Source of the DNA: Aselliscus stoliczkanus
Taxonomy: Eukaryota; Chordata; Mammalia; Chiroptera; Hipposideridae
Length of the DNA: 64,000 nucleotides
Assembly: GCA_033961575.1 (NCBI GenBank)
Contig: CM066728.1
Span: 101,136,852 to 101,200,851 of the forward strand
Direction: 5' to 3'
The notes beneath the pieces are model-generated. The model did no database searches. It had not been told where the DNA came from and saw only the letters and a program-made list of their open reading frames with translations. Position 1 is the stretch's first letter, and every line of letters starts with the position of its first letter. Below are positions 11,149 through 22,899 of this stretch, piece after piece. A program made the position numbers and the translations under genes.

Positions 11149-12809
11149 GTAGACATACTTCCCCAGATAGCAAATTGGAGAAAAAAATAGAACTAGACAT
11201 TCTCCAATTTTATTAAAGTGTATTTCCAACAAGCTGGTTGGAAATTATTTTGCTTATCTATACCAATGCTAGCTGACTACTGTTGTTTTGCAGGCAGGAC
11301 GGGAGAGTATTCCTACTATCCGAACAGACAGATATCAGTCTTGAGATTGAGGCTGTTACTTACTCACTGCCTATGCACATCCCTAATTCTGATGCACTCT
11401 TGTCTTGTTCCCCACAAGCCAACTCACATTATGTACTTCTTATATCAGATATCTGCTGTAGCACTGCAAATCATGGCAAGACCCCACAATCTGCCACACA
11501 ATGTTTTATGTTCCCAGAAAAGCAGGCATGTTAAGGAGTATTGCTTCTTTAAGCAGATGGAGAAAAGTTGTTTTTCTGTCACTTCGATTCTAAGTACATG
11601 TTACTGGCAGAGCCCTGCTAGAATCCTAAGCACAGGAGGCCTGGATGCAGATATCTTGTGACTGGGATTCATCAGGCCTATCTCTTCCCATGGAAGGAAG
11701 AGTTGTGCACCTCCCCCTGTCTAAGGTAAATATTTACCCAATAAGATGTCTTCTGAGACCTCTATCTGCATTCACATATGCTGTATTCCCTGGACCTGTT
11801 TTGTGTTGGGTGTGACATGGGGAGAGAAGAATAGAACTTAGGCAGACTATGTACTTCAAAAGTGAAAAATAATTTTTCTTATTCTTTATTATGAATATAC
11901 TTTTTTGTTTACAAAATAGACCAAATATATTTGAAATGATTGGAGACTGTATCTCACACTTCTGATCTTAGTTCTCATAGCATTCATTTATAGCACCATC
12001 ATGTGTTTTTCTAATCTGGCATTGCATGGGTAAGGGAAGACAACTTTCTTTAATATTCCCTTGATTGAGCCTCCATTTTTACAAATTGAGGAGAGAATTT
12101 TAAAAAAATAATGTTCACATCTTATTTTCTATTTGAGAGCTTCTTCTTTGCGCCATGTATTGAGGATGTATTCCTGAGTGACAATAAGGAGAGAAAACTC
12201 TGGGGTCAATTAATGTAAATTGGCATTCAGTTCATTACTTCATTTATCAGGGATAGCTCCTCCTCTGCTAACATTATTCTATTGTTCATTTCATTGTTAC
12301 ATATTCAAAATTATATTGTTAGATTTCTAGACTGCTGACTGTTTATTTCCCATTGCCGCCTTTTTGTTTGTTATAGATGTGGTATGCTTTTAACATCTTT
12401 ATTCATATGAATTATGTTTATTTTAAGTGTTCTTCTGTTTTCCATATTACCTCATTTATTCACTGGAATTCATTTTCTTACTTGTGGTTTTTTAATCTTT
12501 TACCATATTCAAGTATTTCTTTAGTATTTGTTTGTCTTGGTTATCTGTTCATATTCAGTGATGGAAAACAGGTGAACAGAGATAGAAACTATTAAATTTT
12601 TTCACAGCCCACGTGAGAATTCGGGTTTGATAATGAATCTAGTTTCTGCTGACAGCATGTCTAGGGGAAGGAAGGGTAGCTACATAGACTGTGCAGATTG
12701 CTACCCTCTACTTGTAAGTATCACTGGTCTCTGTAAGAATACAGGAAAACTTGAACACTAATCCATTCTCTGGTGCCCACATTTTCTTTATTGAACATGA
12801 AGATCAAAA
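11149..12809. other. Unique sequence; longest open frame 147 codons, not supported as a gene
   Basis: The frame at 11218-11661 (plus) is the longest here, but it has no recognised domain, no Kozak-like start, and an overlapping 83-codon frame in another phase. I see no splice pattern or promoter. The rest of the interval is AT-rich with no assigned repeat. Confidence 0.5.
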
Positions 12810-12885
12810 GAGACACCATGCTCAATATTTAGCAGAAATGTAGCAGGTGTTCAATAAATAGCTGTTGAATTGATTATTCATGCAT
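12810..12885 (+). repeat. L2 (LINE-2) 3' end fragment
   Basis: Contains 'gtagcaggtgttcaataaat' followed by 'agctgttgaattgattatt', the typical end of L2 copies. Short and diverged. Confidence 0.6.
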
Positions 12886-13442
12886 GAATATTCCAAATCT
12901 GAGTTGGCCGGGAGTCAAGCTACTGATATAACACCGCCCTGTCTATGTAGTCCTATGGCTGGGTTCTGTGAATCGATGGCTTTGTAGATTCAAAAAGGAG
13001 TCCCTTGTGAGTTATTAAAATCTTAACATTTATCTCTTAGGACCTAATCAGTTTACCTGTGCTTGACTTTGCTCGACCTGAAAGATTTTTTTTTTTAATT
13101 AGTATGTAGAAAACCATGAAAGAAAAGAAACTGATGTGAACCAAGATTCAATTTTTGTTTTGTGTGGGATCCAGTGAATCATTTACTAAATCATGTTGTG
13201 GAAAATATAATCATGGAAATATGAAATTCTCACATGTGATCTGGTGTAATCACCAAAGTCATTAGACTAAAGCAATGGCAAAATCTTTTCAGTAAAGGGC
13301 ACTTGATTCCATTTAAGTCTTGATTCTTGTTAAGGGAAATCCTACCCGAAGTGTTCTTATCTGAAAGTCCCTCTCTTTCTGGCAGTGCTATCATTGCTGT
13401 TTCCTTGACGGGTTATTACCTAACAACCTGGGTTGTTACCAT

Positions 13443-13856
13443 TGTATTAGTTTTCTAGGGCTGCTATAACAAAACACCACAAACTCACTGACTTAAACAA
13501 CAGAAATTTATGACCATACAGTTCCGGAGGTTGAAAGTCCCAAACTGAGATGTCAGTTGAGTTGCTGCCTTCTGGAAAATGAGAGGGAAGGTTCCGTTCC
13601 AGTCCCTGCTTTGGGATGAATGCTTTCTCCCTCTGTCTTCACATCATCTTCCTTTATGCATGTCTGTGTCTGTGGCCAAATGTAAAACCCTTTCTATAAA
13701 AACACCAATTATGTTGGATCAGGAACCACCTTAATGACTTCAGCTTAACTAATTATATCTGCAAAGACCCTATTTCCAAACAAGATCACATTCTGAGGTT
13801 CAGGGAGTTAGGACTTCAACATATGAACTTTGATGTGACACAGTGCAGCCATTAAC
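13443..13856 (-). mobile_element. MaLR-type solo LTR (MLT1/MST group)
   Basis: The plus strand opens 'tgtattagttttctagggct' and closes near 'gtgcagccattaacg', the reverse-oriented frame of a mammalian apparent LTR retrotransposon. Inner landmarks are 'aacaacagaaatttatgacc', 'ccctatttccaaacaagatc' and 'ggacttcaacatatgaactt'. At about 414 bp the length suits an MLT1-class solo LTR. No clean 5-bp duplication remains, which fits great age. Confidence 0.85.
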
Positions 13857-14282
13857 GCAAGTGAGTCCCTGGTCTTCACATGCTCTCAGATGCAGCTTTA
13901 TCACCCTCCTGATTTCCTCATTTATGAGTTAACTACCTTCTGGGCATATATTCGGTCTATACAAACATGAGAATTGAGTTTTAACATTTTTGAAAGTCTG
14001 TACTTCGAAAAACCTCTCTTAAGTTTTTCATAACTTTTAGCTTTGTCTCCATATATGTTATAAGGCAAGGTCTCTCAGTCCTATGAAAATCATTTTTATT
14101 CTGCTCAATAGCTAGATTCTAGGGCAAACATATACCCTCCTCCCCCGCCAAGTAGCCTTAGGAACAGGGAACTTCCATTCTCCAGGATAGTAGAGCTCTG
14201 TTTTGCCTCTCTTTGAACGGAGGAGTGTTTATCTGATTCAGGAGCCTAGCAGAGACTACCAGGGAGACTTAATTTCTCTTTG

Positions 14283-14512
14283 AGTGTCCTCCCACTGCAA
14301 CAGGCCCTGGCCCTGCCCCTGGCCCCGCCCCTGGCCCCGCCCCTTCCCTGGCCCTGCCCCTCTCCCTCCCCCTGCAACAGCACTGGCCCCGCCCTGGCCC
14401 CGCCCCTAGCTCTGTCTCCGCCCCTGCCCCGCCCCTGACCCTGGCCCTGCCCCTCTGTCTCCCCTGGCAACAACCCCTGGCCCCGCCCCTGGCCCTGCCC
14501 TGCAATATCAGA
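14283..14512. repeat. GC-rich minisatellite of CTGGCCCCGCCC units
   Basis: Imperfect tandem repeats of 'ctggccccgcccc' (C- or T-variants) cover about 230 bp. A 'ctgcaacag'-like spacer recurs at about 14295, 14371 and 14462, giving a higher-order period near 75-90 bp. Every unit contains a GC-box-like CCGCCC core and the minus strand is rich in G-runs. Minus-strand open frames of 75 and 123 codons encode only Gly/Arg/Ala repeats and are not genes. The surroundings are AT-rich, so this is a striking local composition change. Confidence 0.93.
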
Positions 14513-14799
14513 GGTTTGCTAAGGGAACTGCTGACTGCCTGGTGGTAAACTGCCTGTACCTGGCTGTGATCAAGTGTTAAGTGACCAGCAGGGCGGGATA
14601 TTCTAACTTTTCTTGACTTGTCTCTGCTTTGCTCACTCACAATACCAAAGAAGGAAAAGTCACTTTATCTCATTAATGATTTCAAGAGGAAGAACAAAAG
14701 CAAGGTTAGCTGGTGCTTTTGGTACTTCTTTAAATCTTTCTGCCTCTAGAGAAAGTGTTTTGTTTTGTTTTGTTCTGTTCTCAGCCATGTGATACAGTG

Positions 14800-15260
14800 A
14801 CACAGGCAGTATTTGCTCCTTAAGAAGAGGTCCATATGTCCCCAGCTTTTCCTATGACTGGTGTGGATGAACAAAAAAGGGGGGCTCTATGGCAAGTAGC
14901 CTCACATGGTGATCTCATCATAAATTACTCACTGGGAAGGTCATGGAGGGTAGCCACACCCCAGTTCTGTCCCTCCTTTAGTGAGTTGTTTCCGTGCAAG
15001 CACTGTCCCTTGTTCTGATGCATCTAGGTTAACAGGCCTTGGAGATGTCAGGAGTAATAATACCCTTGGAAGGCATAACAGCCCTTAAGAAAGCACAAAA
15101 TCTTGTTAACTGCCTCGTAATCCAATCCCGTCTTGCTTTTTTTCAATCTTCCTTGTATTCTCTCTCAAACACACATAAGAAACTCCAGAGCATTTTGTTT
15201 CCCTGCATATGTCATCAGTCTGGCTCAAATAAATTCTTATAAAAATTCCTTACAGGTTTT
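14800..15260 (+). mobile_element. Possible LTR, family unknown
   Basis: A GC-richer block ends with a polyadenylation signal AATAAA at 15228-15233, preceded by 'gtcatcagtctggctc' and followed within 30 bp by a T-rich stretch. That is the R/U5 pattern of retroviral LTRs. I cannot place its ends or a TSD. It could equally be unique DNA. Confidence 0.3.
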
Positions 15261-16059
15261 GATGTTTCCTATGTAGATACTTGGTGAGTGTGTTAATTCT
15301 GGATGAAGTAATGAGAAACCCATCCCTAGCTGCTTATTTTAGCACTACTCCAATCTAGCCTTCATCCGTAGTACAGTTGACATTTTTTTTCTTTAACATT
15401 CTGACTTCTGTAAGTTACCTCTCAGTTGGATCTGAACACAATAGGAGGAGAAAGGATATGATTTTTATCAATCTAGAACTCCTGGTACCCATAACCTAAC
15501 ATGTTTTTTTTTTTTCTTTATTTTCTGTTGTTATTGAATTTAATCTACTTCCCAAGTAGCATGCGTTAACTAGTCTAGCCTCTTATCCAGTACGTATCAG
15601 GCCAGGGTTAGTAAATTTGGTTTTCATGTTCCTTTTTTGATCAGATTCTATCATACACTCTGTGTCCCAAAACTCAGTCCCATTTAACTTCACTTACACT
15701 TTGTGATCTGTTTTTTCTATCTTCTACAATATATAAGAAGCACATTCACCTCTATTGATTTTTGTGAGAGTGTAGTTACTAAAGGAGAGCCACTAGGCAG
15801 CTACTCCTCTTAAGGAAACGCCTTTTTTAAGAGCCTTCTAAGATGCTCAGGGAATTTAACAGTTCATACTCTTAAATACTCTTTCACTTTCTTATGGGAA
15901 GTTATATATTAGGATATCACTAGTTTTAAGAGATCCTACAATAAAGAAACCAGTTTAATGTTGCTTATTCTAGTAGCTGCCAAACCTTTTTCACAGGGGT
16001 AGATTTTGTTGGTGTGTATGTATATATGTGTTTGTTGGTTTCCCCTGAGACATATCTCC
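15261..16059. other. AT-rich sequence without recognised features
   Basis: No gene or repeat recognised beyond short homopolymers. Confidence 0.55.
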
Positions 16060-16768
16060 TACCTCAGGGAAATTGTCCTGACTGTTGTCCCCAACCTTAT
16101 TCCACTCTCCATTGTGATAGCTGTGCTGTAACTGCGCATGAACTGCATTTCAGTAACACGCATTGTGCTTTAATCCCAGCTAGCTTTGTTTAGCCTGATA
16201 GAGCTATGACTCACTGGCTTTCTTTCCCCAGATCCTCCTGCCTGTACATATACTATAGGTCTACAGCTTGCAATTAAACCCCTAGGACATTGGTCAGCAT
16301 CAATCTTCAGGCCTTTCAACGCTGATCAAGACACCAAACCTCAAACTAGAATAAAGTTTTAGTCAAACAAAGATAACACCCTGGCCTCAGTTATATTTTG
16401 ACCCCAGAGTCATGAAAGTGGAGTGGCCCTACAGGCCAACCAAACAATGCCATGACTGACACCAGGACCTGAAGCTGTGATCAACTGCTCCTTGCCTTAG
16501 CCCCGACCAATGAGTAGAGGCCAATCAGTACAGCCAAAGACCCCAATGCCCGGAGCAACCATGATTAATGATTTTTCCCTTATGTAATCTAGCCACTAGA
16601 GGCTATGGGGTGCCAGGTTTCTGAGAGCACTAGCTCACCTGTGTCTCCTGGCTTGGTGCCAACTCCTTCAATAAACCTTTACTTTCTTTTCTGCAAACTC
16701 CTGCTCGTGTCTTCTTTAGTTTTGGCTTGAGTGCAGGCAGGCAAGCACACCTCAGAGTCTGCAGTAAA
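16060..16768 (+). mobile_element. Solo endogenous retrovirus LTR (ERV1-like)
   Basis: The segment shows LTR promoter and processing landmarks in order. Two CCAAT boxes lie at 16507-16511 and 16521-16525. A polyadenylation signal AATAAA is at 16670-16675. A T-rich R/U5-type segment then ends at about 'gagtctgca' (16768). No gag, pol or env remnant borders it, so it is probably a solo LTR left by recombination. The left edge is uncertain: somewhere between 16050 and 16200. No TATA box is evident and no TSD is clear. Assignment to ERV1 rests on general texture and is inference. Confidence 0.6.
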
Positions 16769-16819
16769 AATGCTGTTTATTATACATTTATTGGTTATCC
16801 TTTTTTTTTTTCACAACCC

Positions 16820-16925
16820 TCCTCACTATACTGTAAGTTCCACAAGAACAGATATCTGTTGAGTTTTATCATTAATATTTAGAAACTTGTTTTTCTATGG
16901 CAAACACTGAAACAAAAGAATCAAT
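16820..16925 (+). repeat. L2 3' fragment
   Basis: 'actatactgtaagttccaca' then 'agaacagatatctgttgagt' resembles the 'tgtaagctccatgag'-type region in L2 3' ends. Diverged. Confidence 0.45.
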
Positions 16926-18700
16926 CTCAAAGAATGAGCATTTCATGGAATATTCATTATTTAATGCTTGCTTCCCTGCCACCCTTATTTTTTATATTCT
17001 AAACACAGTAGTATATTATATCTGATTAAGAGTATTTAAAACCCATTTCAGCACTTATAAAAAGCTATCTGACAAGAAAAGTGTATTTTCTATGATTCTT
17101 TTCTACTAATATTGTAAATATGACACAAGTATCATAAGTCCATATAATAAAATCTATAGTTATAATATGTCAGGAGCTTCCTATTATAAGTTCTGTACTA
17201 ACAAGAATGATTTAAAATGTTTTTGGTTAAATTTTATTAGTAGTAATATTTCAAACTTAAAAGAAACTTTTTGGTTTTGGTCTTTTTTTTTTCCCCTTTC
17301 TTCTTTGCCAGTACCATTTTAGAAAGATCTAGCAGAAACTTTATTCTATTTCATTAAACTTGCCAAATTCTCATCCAGTGTAAAAAAAAATAATTTTCCA
17401 AATCACATCAACTTGTATTTTTAACATATTGGATGGTGGCCTTTGAAACAAGAATGGAATGACTGAGCCACCTGGATGTGTTATGAAGTCTGCCTCTAGT
17501 TCGGTTGCTGTCCTCTCTTGGTTTGCTTCTACAAGTGATATGCCGGAAAGTTCAATGGCTTTCAGCTGGGCAATCAACAGGCCTTCTTTCCTAGAAAATA
17601 TTTCACTTCATATCTAAGCACAAGTAGTTCTCTTGAACTATAAGTAGTCCTCATTCCCCTCAGCTATGGCTGGTGTTATTCTATAATATTATAGTTTCTG
17701 ATAGAGTGTCTCCAGGAAATTCTGTGCTTGTGCTAATCCTAAAACATTGCTTTTCACTTGCACATAGGAGAAAATGCAAATCTTGCTAGGTTTTTCTCTC
17801 TATGTATGCAATGATGACTCCTTTCACAGGAGCACAAAAATAGAGATATTTTGTAGATTGTTGCCAAAGTCAGCGACACTATATTTAAGACAGTTAACAA
17901 AGCCTTCTTCCAGCATTTTCCATACAGCTATTTTTGCACATAAATATATATTTTATGTGTTTTGTTTTCTCTTCTATTATAGATTCTAAAACTTCAAGTC
18001 ACAGGAGGAGGGCAAGTTGGATATAGAGAAAGAATATATTTGTCACTTTGATTTGCTTCTCATAACTTTGTTTTACCTCACTTAAATAGGTTTTGTTCAT
18101 TGTGCAAAACATTCTGCCATTATAGGTCATGTCCAATGTACAAAAATAAATAGAAAGGAAAGAAATAAGGAGTGAAATATATTCTACTCAGAATAGAAAG
18201 TTTGTTGGCTTTCATTTATCTCCTTACTAGAAGTCCCATTTTAAAAATTATTTTTCTGAGACAGTTTGTATGCTCCCAAGAAAAGATGAATAGATTTGAT
18301 TTTAAAGTATTAAAGCTTTGATATTTGTATGCATTACTTGAGATGGAAGTTTGGCACGAGTAAAGTTAACTCTTAATTACTCTCATATATTTGTGTGTAA
18401 AATGCTTTTAGATGACTCATTTCAGAAATATGCTCTACACGTGTGTGCATTCGTACAAGAGCTCCCTTTTGTCTTTCATCTTCTGTTCTCAAGAAGTGCT
18501 CAGATCCTTAAAATCATATACATTTTTTTGTGTGTATAATGCATTCTTGTTTTATATTGTGCAACAGAAAGTACAACAACAAGAGTTGGTATAAATTGTT
18601 GAATTGTAATTCATATGATTTGTGAGAAAGTAACACTAATTACTAGAGAAAGCTTACAATATATCTGTAGATATAATAAGCTCTAAACCACAATGATCAG
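16926..18700. other. AT-rich sequence without recognised features
   Basis: No gene supported. Several 60-71 codon frames (17371-17577, 17774-17989, 18351-18594) have no recognised content. Confidence 0.5.
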
Positions 18701-19092
18701 TGTATTAGTCTGCTTAGGTTGCCATAATAAAATACCATTGACTGGGTGGCTTAACCAACAGATCATTACTTTTCACAGTTCTAATGTTTAAGAAGTCAAG
18801 ATCAAGGTGCTGGCAAGATAGGTTTTATCCTGAGGCCTCTTCTGTTGCCTGTAGGCAGCAGCCATCTTTCTGTATGATCACATGACCTCATTTTATTTGC
18901 TTGGTGGAAAAGCAAGCTCTCTATTGTCTCTTTATAAGGGCACTAATCCCATCAGACCAGAACACCAACCTCATGACCTCATCTAAACCTAATTACCTCC
19001 CAAAGATCCTGCCTGTCTCCAAATACTATCATATTGGAGGTTAGGGCTTCAACATATAAATATTTGAGGACACAAACCTTCAGTCCATAACA
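18701..19092 (-). mobile_element. MaLR-type solo LTR (MLT1/MST group)
   Basis: Reverse orientation: begins 'tgtattagtctgcttaggtt' and ends 'cagtccataaca' at 19092. Inner landmarks are 'gactgggtggcttaaccaac', 'gcctgtctccaaatactatc' and 'ggttagggcttcaacatata'. Length about 392 bp. Its right edge touches the ERV-L remnant that follows, so one element probably inserted at the edge of the other. No convincing 5-bp duplication. Confidence 0.88.
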
Positions 19093-19104
19093 CAGTTATT
19101 TATC

Positions 19105-19440
19105 CTATAAGTTACGAGTTTGGTGGAAGTAGGTGTCTGCTGGATCCTCTGCGGAGCTGACTTTGGAATGGAATCCACACAGTTTATTAAGATATAACAT
19201 CAATGAGAGACAAAAGGAGAATGAAGGAGAATTAGATGAGGAAATCCTCAGACCCAGGTGCATAAATGACACATGGGAAAGGATGAAGTAAGAAAGATTG
19301 GGCAGCGACACTATCAGACTGCAATCTAGATCTGACAAAGTCATTCCAACGAAAAGTTCCAGAGCAATGATCATCTATCAGATGAGTCCTGCATTGGACA
19401 GAAATAGCCAGCCTGATGTATGTCCCATTGCCACTTATTG
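19105..19440 (-). repeat. 3' LTR of the ERV-L remnant (approximate)
   Basis: Aligns by eye with the other LTR in the same provirus. Shared landmarks are 'cagtttatt'/'aagtttatt' and 'atgagtcctgcattggacag'/'atgagtcttacattaggcag'. The pair is strongly diverged, showing an old insertion. The left edge abuts the MaLR LTR. Confidence 0.55.
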
Positions 19441-19952
19441 GCACATGTTATCCAAAAAACCATGAACTCTTTTCAAAAGCAAAGAAGATCCTGAAGACAT
19501 GAAGCTGGGGCTGTCAGCTAACTGCAGTACTTTGAGAAAGACCCAAATGGTATATCTCATGGTCGCCATAGTCTCACTTTTGTGCCATGTGAACCAACTT
19601 CTACAAACATGTTGAATGGCCAGTTCCTCCAGAGTTGTAGCAGGCTTCTCTGAAGAAAATGTACAAGAGGAGATTAATAGGATAAATTCAGCCTCAACTG
19701 CTACAGTTTTCTTTGTGTCACAACTGGTACTCATCACCTACCTTGACACTGTACATTCTAAATTTGTTGACTTCAGCTTTCGTCTGTGTGGTGTCCACTG
19801 GCTTACTTGGTGGAAAGACCCAAACTGTCCTTCCTGAGGGAGCTTAGCCTCTGATAAGCATACCTTCCTTGGGCTACTTTTGCGGCCCTTGTCCATCCAT
19901 AGTGACAGTTAAGTAATGGAATAACAGGAAGCTAGCTCCCCAGTGGAAGACC

Positions 19953-20162
19953 TCAATCCCACACACGTCCCTCCCTGTCCTCAACCAGTAAAAACAACCT
20001 TACCTCCTCCAGCTGATCAGGCTCAACCACCCCTACCAAGAGGGACCTCCTCCTCTTGCCTGGATCCCTGAACACAAGGAGGACAAAGTGCCCGAATTGC
20101 ATCACTAGTTTGTAGTTCAATGTGACCCTTGCTGTGCCCTCTGGCAAGAGCGTGCAGCCCAT
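19953..20162 (-). pseudogene. Retroviral dUTPase domain remnant of ERV-L pol
   Basis: A dUTPase hydrolyses dUTP to dUMP and, in ERV-L, is encoded at the end of pol. The 69-codon minus-strand frame shows the expected run of conserved types: a hydrophobic segment with LNYKL, then GHF, then a V-V-x-P-D segment followed by acidic residues and 'EDREGRVWD' near its end. A second copy of the same domain lies on the plus strand at 34.1 kb and shares the L-N-x-K-L...G-H-F spacing. The reading frame is fragmentary and in no way an intact enzyme. It lies just downstream of the integrase remnant, which supports the identification. Confidence 0.75.
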
Positions 20163-20381
20163 AGGGACCAGGGCATGTGAATGACACTGAGGCCAGTCTT
20201 GCTACCCACCATTTGCTACCAGTTTTTAGTCTTCCTAATAAGAACACAGCTCCACACTTGGAGCTCTGATTTAGTGTTTACACGGGATCCTAGAGAACAG
20301 CCCACCATCGTCACAGATTATGAGTACCATGTTTGTGCTTCTGTTATGCCTTTAGGCCATTCCAACACTCTATCAAGACAG

Positions 20382-20573
20382 CTACACTGGATGGAGCCTT
20401 ATGGGATAGAACCAATGGGTCCCATTGTCATAGGCCCACACCTGTACATACTTTGCTGTAAAGTGTGTTCTTTGGTAGGACACTATTTTGTGTGGTATTT
20501 TATATTTGTTAATTAAGTACTCCATTACCCTGGATGTTGGTGCTGGCTGAGGATCTATGAACACAAAAGGCAA
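20382..20573 (-). pseudogene. Retroviral integrase core fragment of ERV-L pol
   Basis: A 63-codon minus-strand frame reads through a stretch of a retroviral integrase catalytic core. The segment 'HFTAKYVQVWAYDNGTHW' has the H-F-T-[AS]-x-x-[VI] then W-A arrangement and the spacing to a His-Trp pair expected around the second catalytic Asp. That acidic position (before THFTAK) is Arg in 'YQRTHF', as in a decayed copy. The frame is open only locally, with frameshifts on both sides. The reverse transcriptase and RNase H expected upstream (20.6-22.0 kb) could not be recognised by eye. Confidence 0.75.
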
Positions 20574-22039
20574 ATCAATATTCAGAGTAATTGTTTACTC
20601 TTGAAGGAACAGTTTTAATTGCCCTTCAAGGAGAGAGGAACCCCAATATAGCTGACTGAACTACTTTAAGGAATAGTGTCATAATAGTGGCTCAGAGCAG
20701 GTCTCTATTACTGACAATAGGGATTCAGAAACTATAGCAGCTAGATTAACCTTGACATTTGGAATCCATGCTTTTGGGTGCATGGATAGACTCCAGATTA
20801 CCATTTTGGCCATTCCATTCATTTGCCTAGCATACCATTTTTTGAGGGGGAGGACAAAGGCAAGGAGACATCAACTAACAGTCATTTTGTCTACTTGGTT
20901 ATTCAGTGCCTTTCCATAATGAATGACATCTGATGGGAATTAATATATGGTGCAAATTTATTTACACTCTGTTATCTCCAAGTTATCCACACACATGGCT
21001 CTATCCTAGACTTCTTTGTCTCTTATCTTCCTGTCCTTTTTATTCCAGGCCCTTGTGCAGTCAGTCACACCACTTCTACTGCCCGTGAGTCATATTTTTT
21101 ACCTTGCCTGATCATCATGTCATAATATAATATATTTGCTAGGATGGTAAATCTTGTATCATGAGACAGTGTACCCAAATCAACGAAATGTTGCTTAGCT
21201 AGTCTTATGTTGTACCCCCTCTGATCAGTCCAGTAACTACTTCTAGCATGTCTTTTGATGTATAGCTTTCTCTTCTCATTAGGCCTGGCATGTCATCATT
21301 TGCGTTATGCGTGACTTAACCCTAATTAGTAAACCCGTGGCCATAAAAAAGTTGGAGACGTATATCCACAGTATTTTCCTGCATGAGGGGATTGCTAGCT
21401 TATAATGGGAAGTGTCGAGAACATCAGTAGCCTCTGTAGGGTCAGAGTAGTCTTGGGAGCGAAAATCTCCGTGGACTCAGATGTCTCCATTCTCTATGTC
21501 AGGGTCCAAGGATCTCCACACCAGAGTTCAATCCTGGCATATTAGACCTGCCTCAGTTGAGCAATCTGTTACTTTAAACTTTGGTAAATCCAAGTATAAT
21601 ATCCTGAGATGGTTGTCAGTTTTTTTCTGCTCTCTCATTGTAGACAGTACGTTTTACCATAAGATACATAAAAGTCCTTCTAGCCTCTACACTTAGTTTT
21701 GAATTTATTATCTACTGCCCTCAGTTTTTCATTATTGCTCCGTAGAAGAACAATTGAAAATGTAATATGACTAGCCAATATCATTTTCATTGCTTGCATT
21801 GTGCTGTCATATTTTTAAATATCTGAATCATTGTACTGGTAAGAATACTCCCATCCAACTGGCCATCCTTTTAAGCTGTCACTGGTGAAATACTTAGCTG
21901 TGGAGCCACTACCCTGTCCCAGAGACTGTGGATACCCTACATGTCCTCTTGGAATAGGAGTTTCTCTTGCCTAGATGTCCAGTCCAAAAACTCTATCTTA
22001 ACATTTACTTTTTCAAACCACTTTTGGGACCTCTCTGTT

Positions 22040-22560
22040 GACTAAATCCTCTAGGAATCTGACCCCATGACAGAATTAGGAATACAAGAAGTTTATTTGG
22101 AATAACACCTATAAGAAATAAAAAATGAAGAAAAGCCTGGGGTAGCTTCCAGACTCTGATAAACCCCTGAGAAAGGAGAACAGGGAGAAAGACTGAACAA
22201 TTAGAACATCAAACTGAAATTTATATCTGACAACATCTTGGGCACCATAACAGGGAGATACAGGGCAAAGATAAACTGTTAGATGAGTCTTACATTAGGC
22301 AGAAATGTCCTGGTCCTAGTACCTTGACTCTTCTGCATCCTTGGAGGGAAGCTATTCAGGAAGAGCATGACCTCAGCTTGAAAGCTCAGGTGTTTCCAGC
22401 AGGTAATGTAGCTGGAGGCTGGCAGTTATCTGCACTTCTTACATCCACACAGCACTTCATTCTTGAAGGGGATTCTGACTGGCACACTTCCATAGTTGCT
22501 TCAAAGTGTGAGGATAAGAATATGGAATTGATAAGGCAAACAGTATTTTCAAACTAAAAT
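22040..22560 (-). repeat. 5' LTR of the ERV-L remnant (approximate)
   Basis: Shows landmarks shared with the left LTR (see the 3' LTR entry). Just inside its left edge, on the minus strand, 'gaggtcccaaaagtggtttg' could be a worn tRNA primer-binding site. That is tentative. The outer (right) edge is not defined by any TSD I can see. Confidence 0.5.
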
Positions 22561-22899
22561 TATTAAAATGACTTATTTTCACATAGTCTTTGTAAAAGCA
22601 ATAATTTAAAATCAAAAAGTTAGTTATGTTATCCCAATAAGGATAATTTGCTTCCTTTGGTATTTTCAAAATTTCAACTATTTTCCATTCTGCTCAGAGC
22701 ATGCTATTCGGCTTAATAATAAAATATCATATCAAGGTGAAATCATTGCAATTTGTTTAATTAATCATATGCATGTGTATAAGATATTTAAATCCCAATA
22801 CAGGGTTGCTGATAGAGTTTACATTAATGATCTCCAATGAAATATACCTCCCTTTATCAATTATTCTATGGAGGACACTCCAATATCAACTTCAGGACA

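Larger units (their letters stand above)
19093..22560 (-). mobile_element. Decayed ERV-L provirus, minus strand
   Basis: About 3.4 kb reading right to left: 5' LTR (about 22040-22560), pol remnants including integrase (20382-20573), dUTPase (19953-20162), then 3' LTR (about 19105-19440). The dUTPase placed after integrase, with no envelope gene, is the arrangement known for class III ERV-L elements. At about 3.4 kb it is well short of a complete ERV-L, so much of gag and the early part of pol is deleted or unrecognisable. All frames are broken, so the element is not functional. Exact ends and TSD could not be fixed. Confidence 0.8.

Noticed and set aside
11218..11661. 147-codon plus-strand open frame
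   Set aside because: No recognisable domain, low-quality start context, competing overlapping frame, and no splice or promoter signals. Length is within chance for 64 kb.
14246..14640. Gly/Arg-rich minus-strand frames of 75 and 123 codons
   Set aside because: They are translations of the GC minisatellite, not a protein gene.
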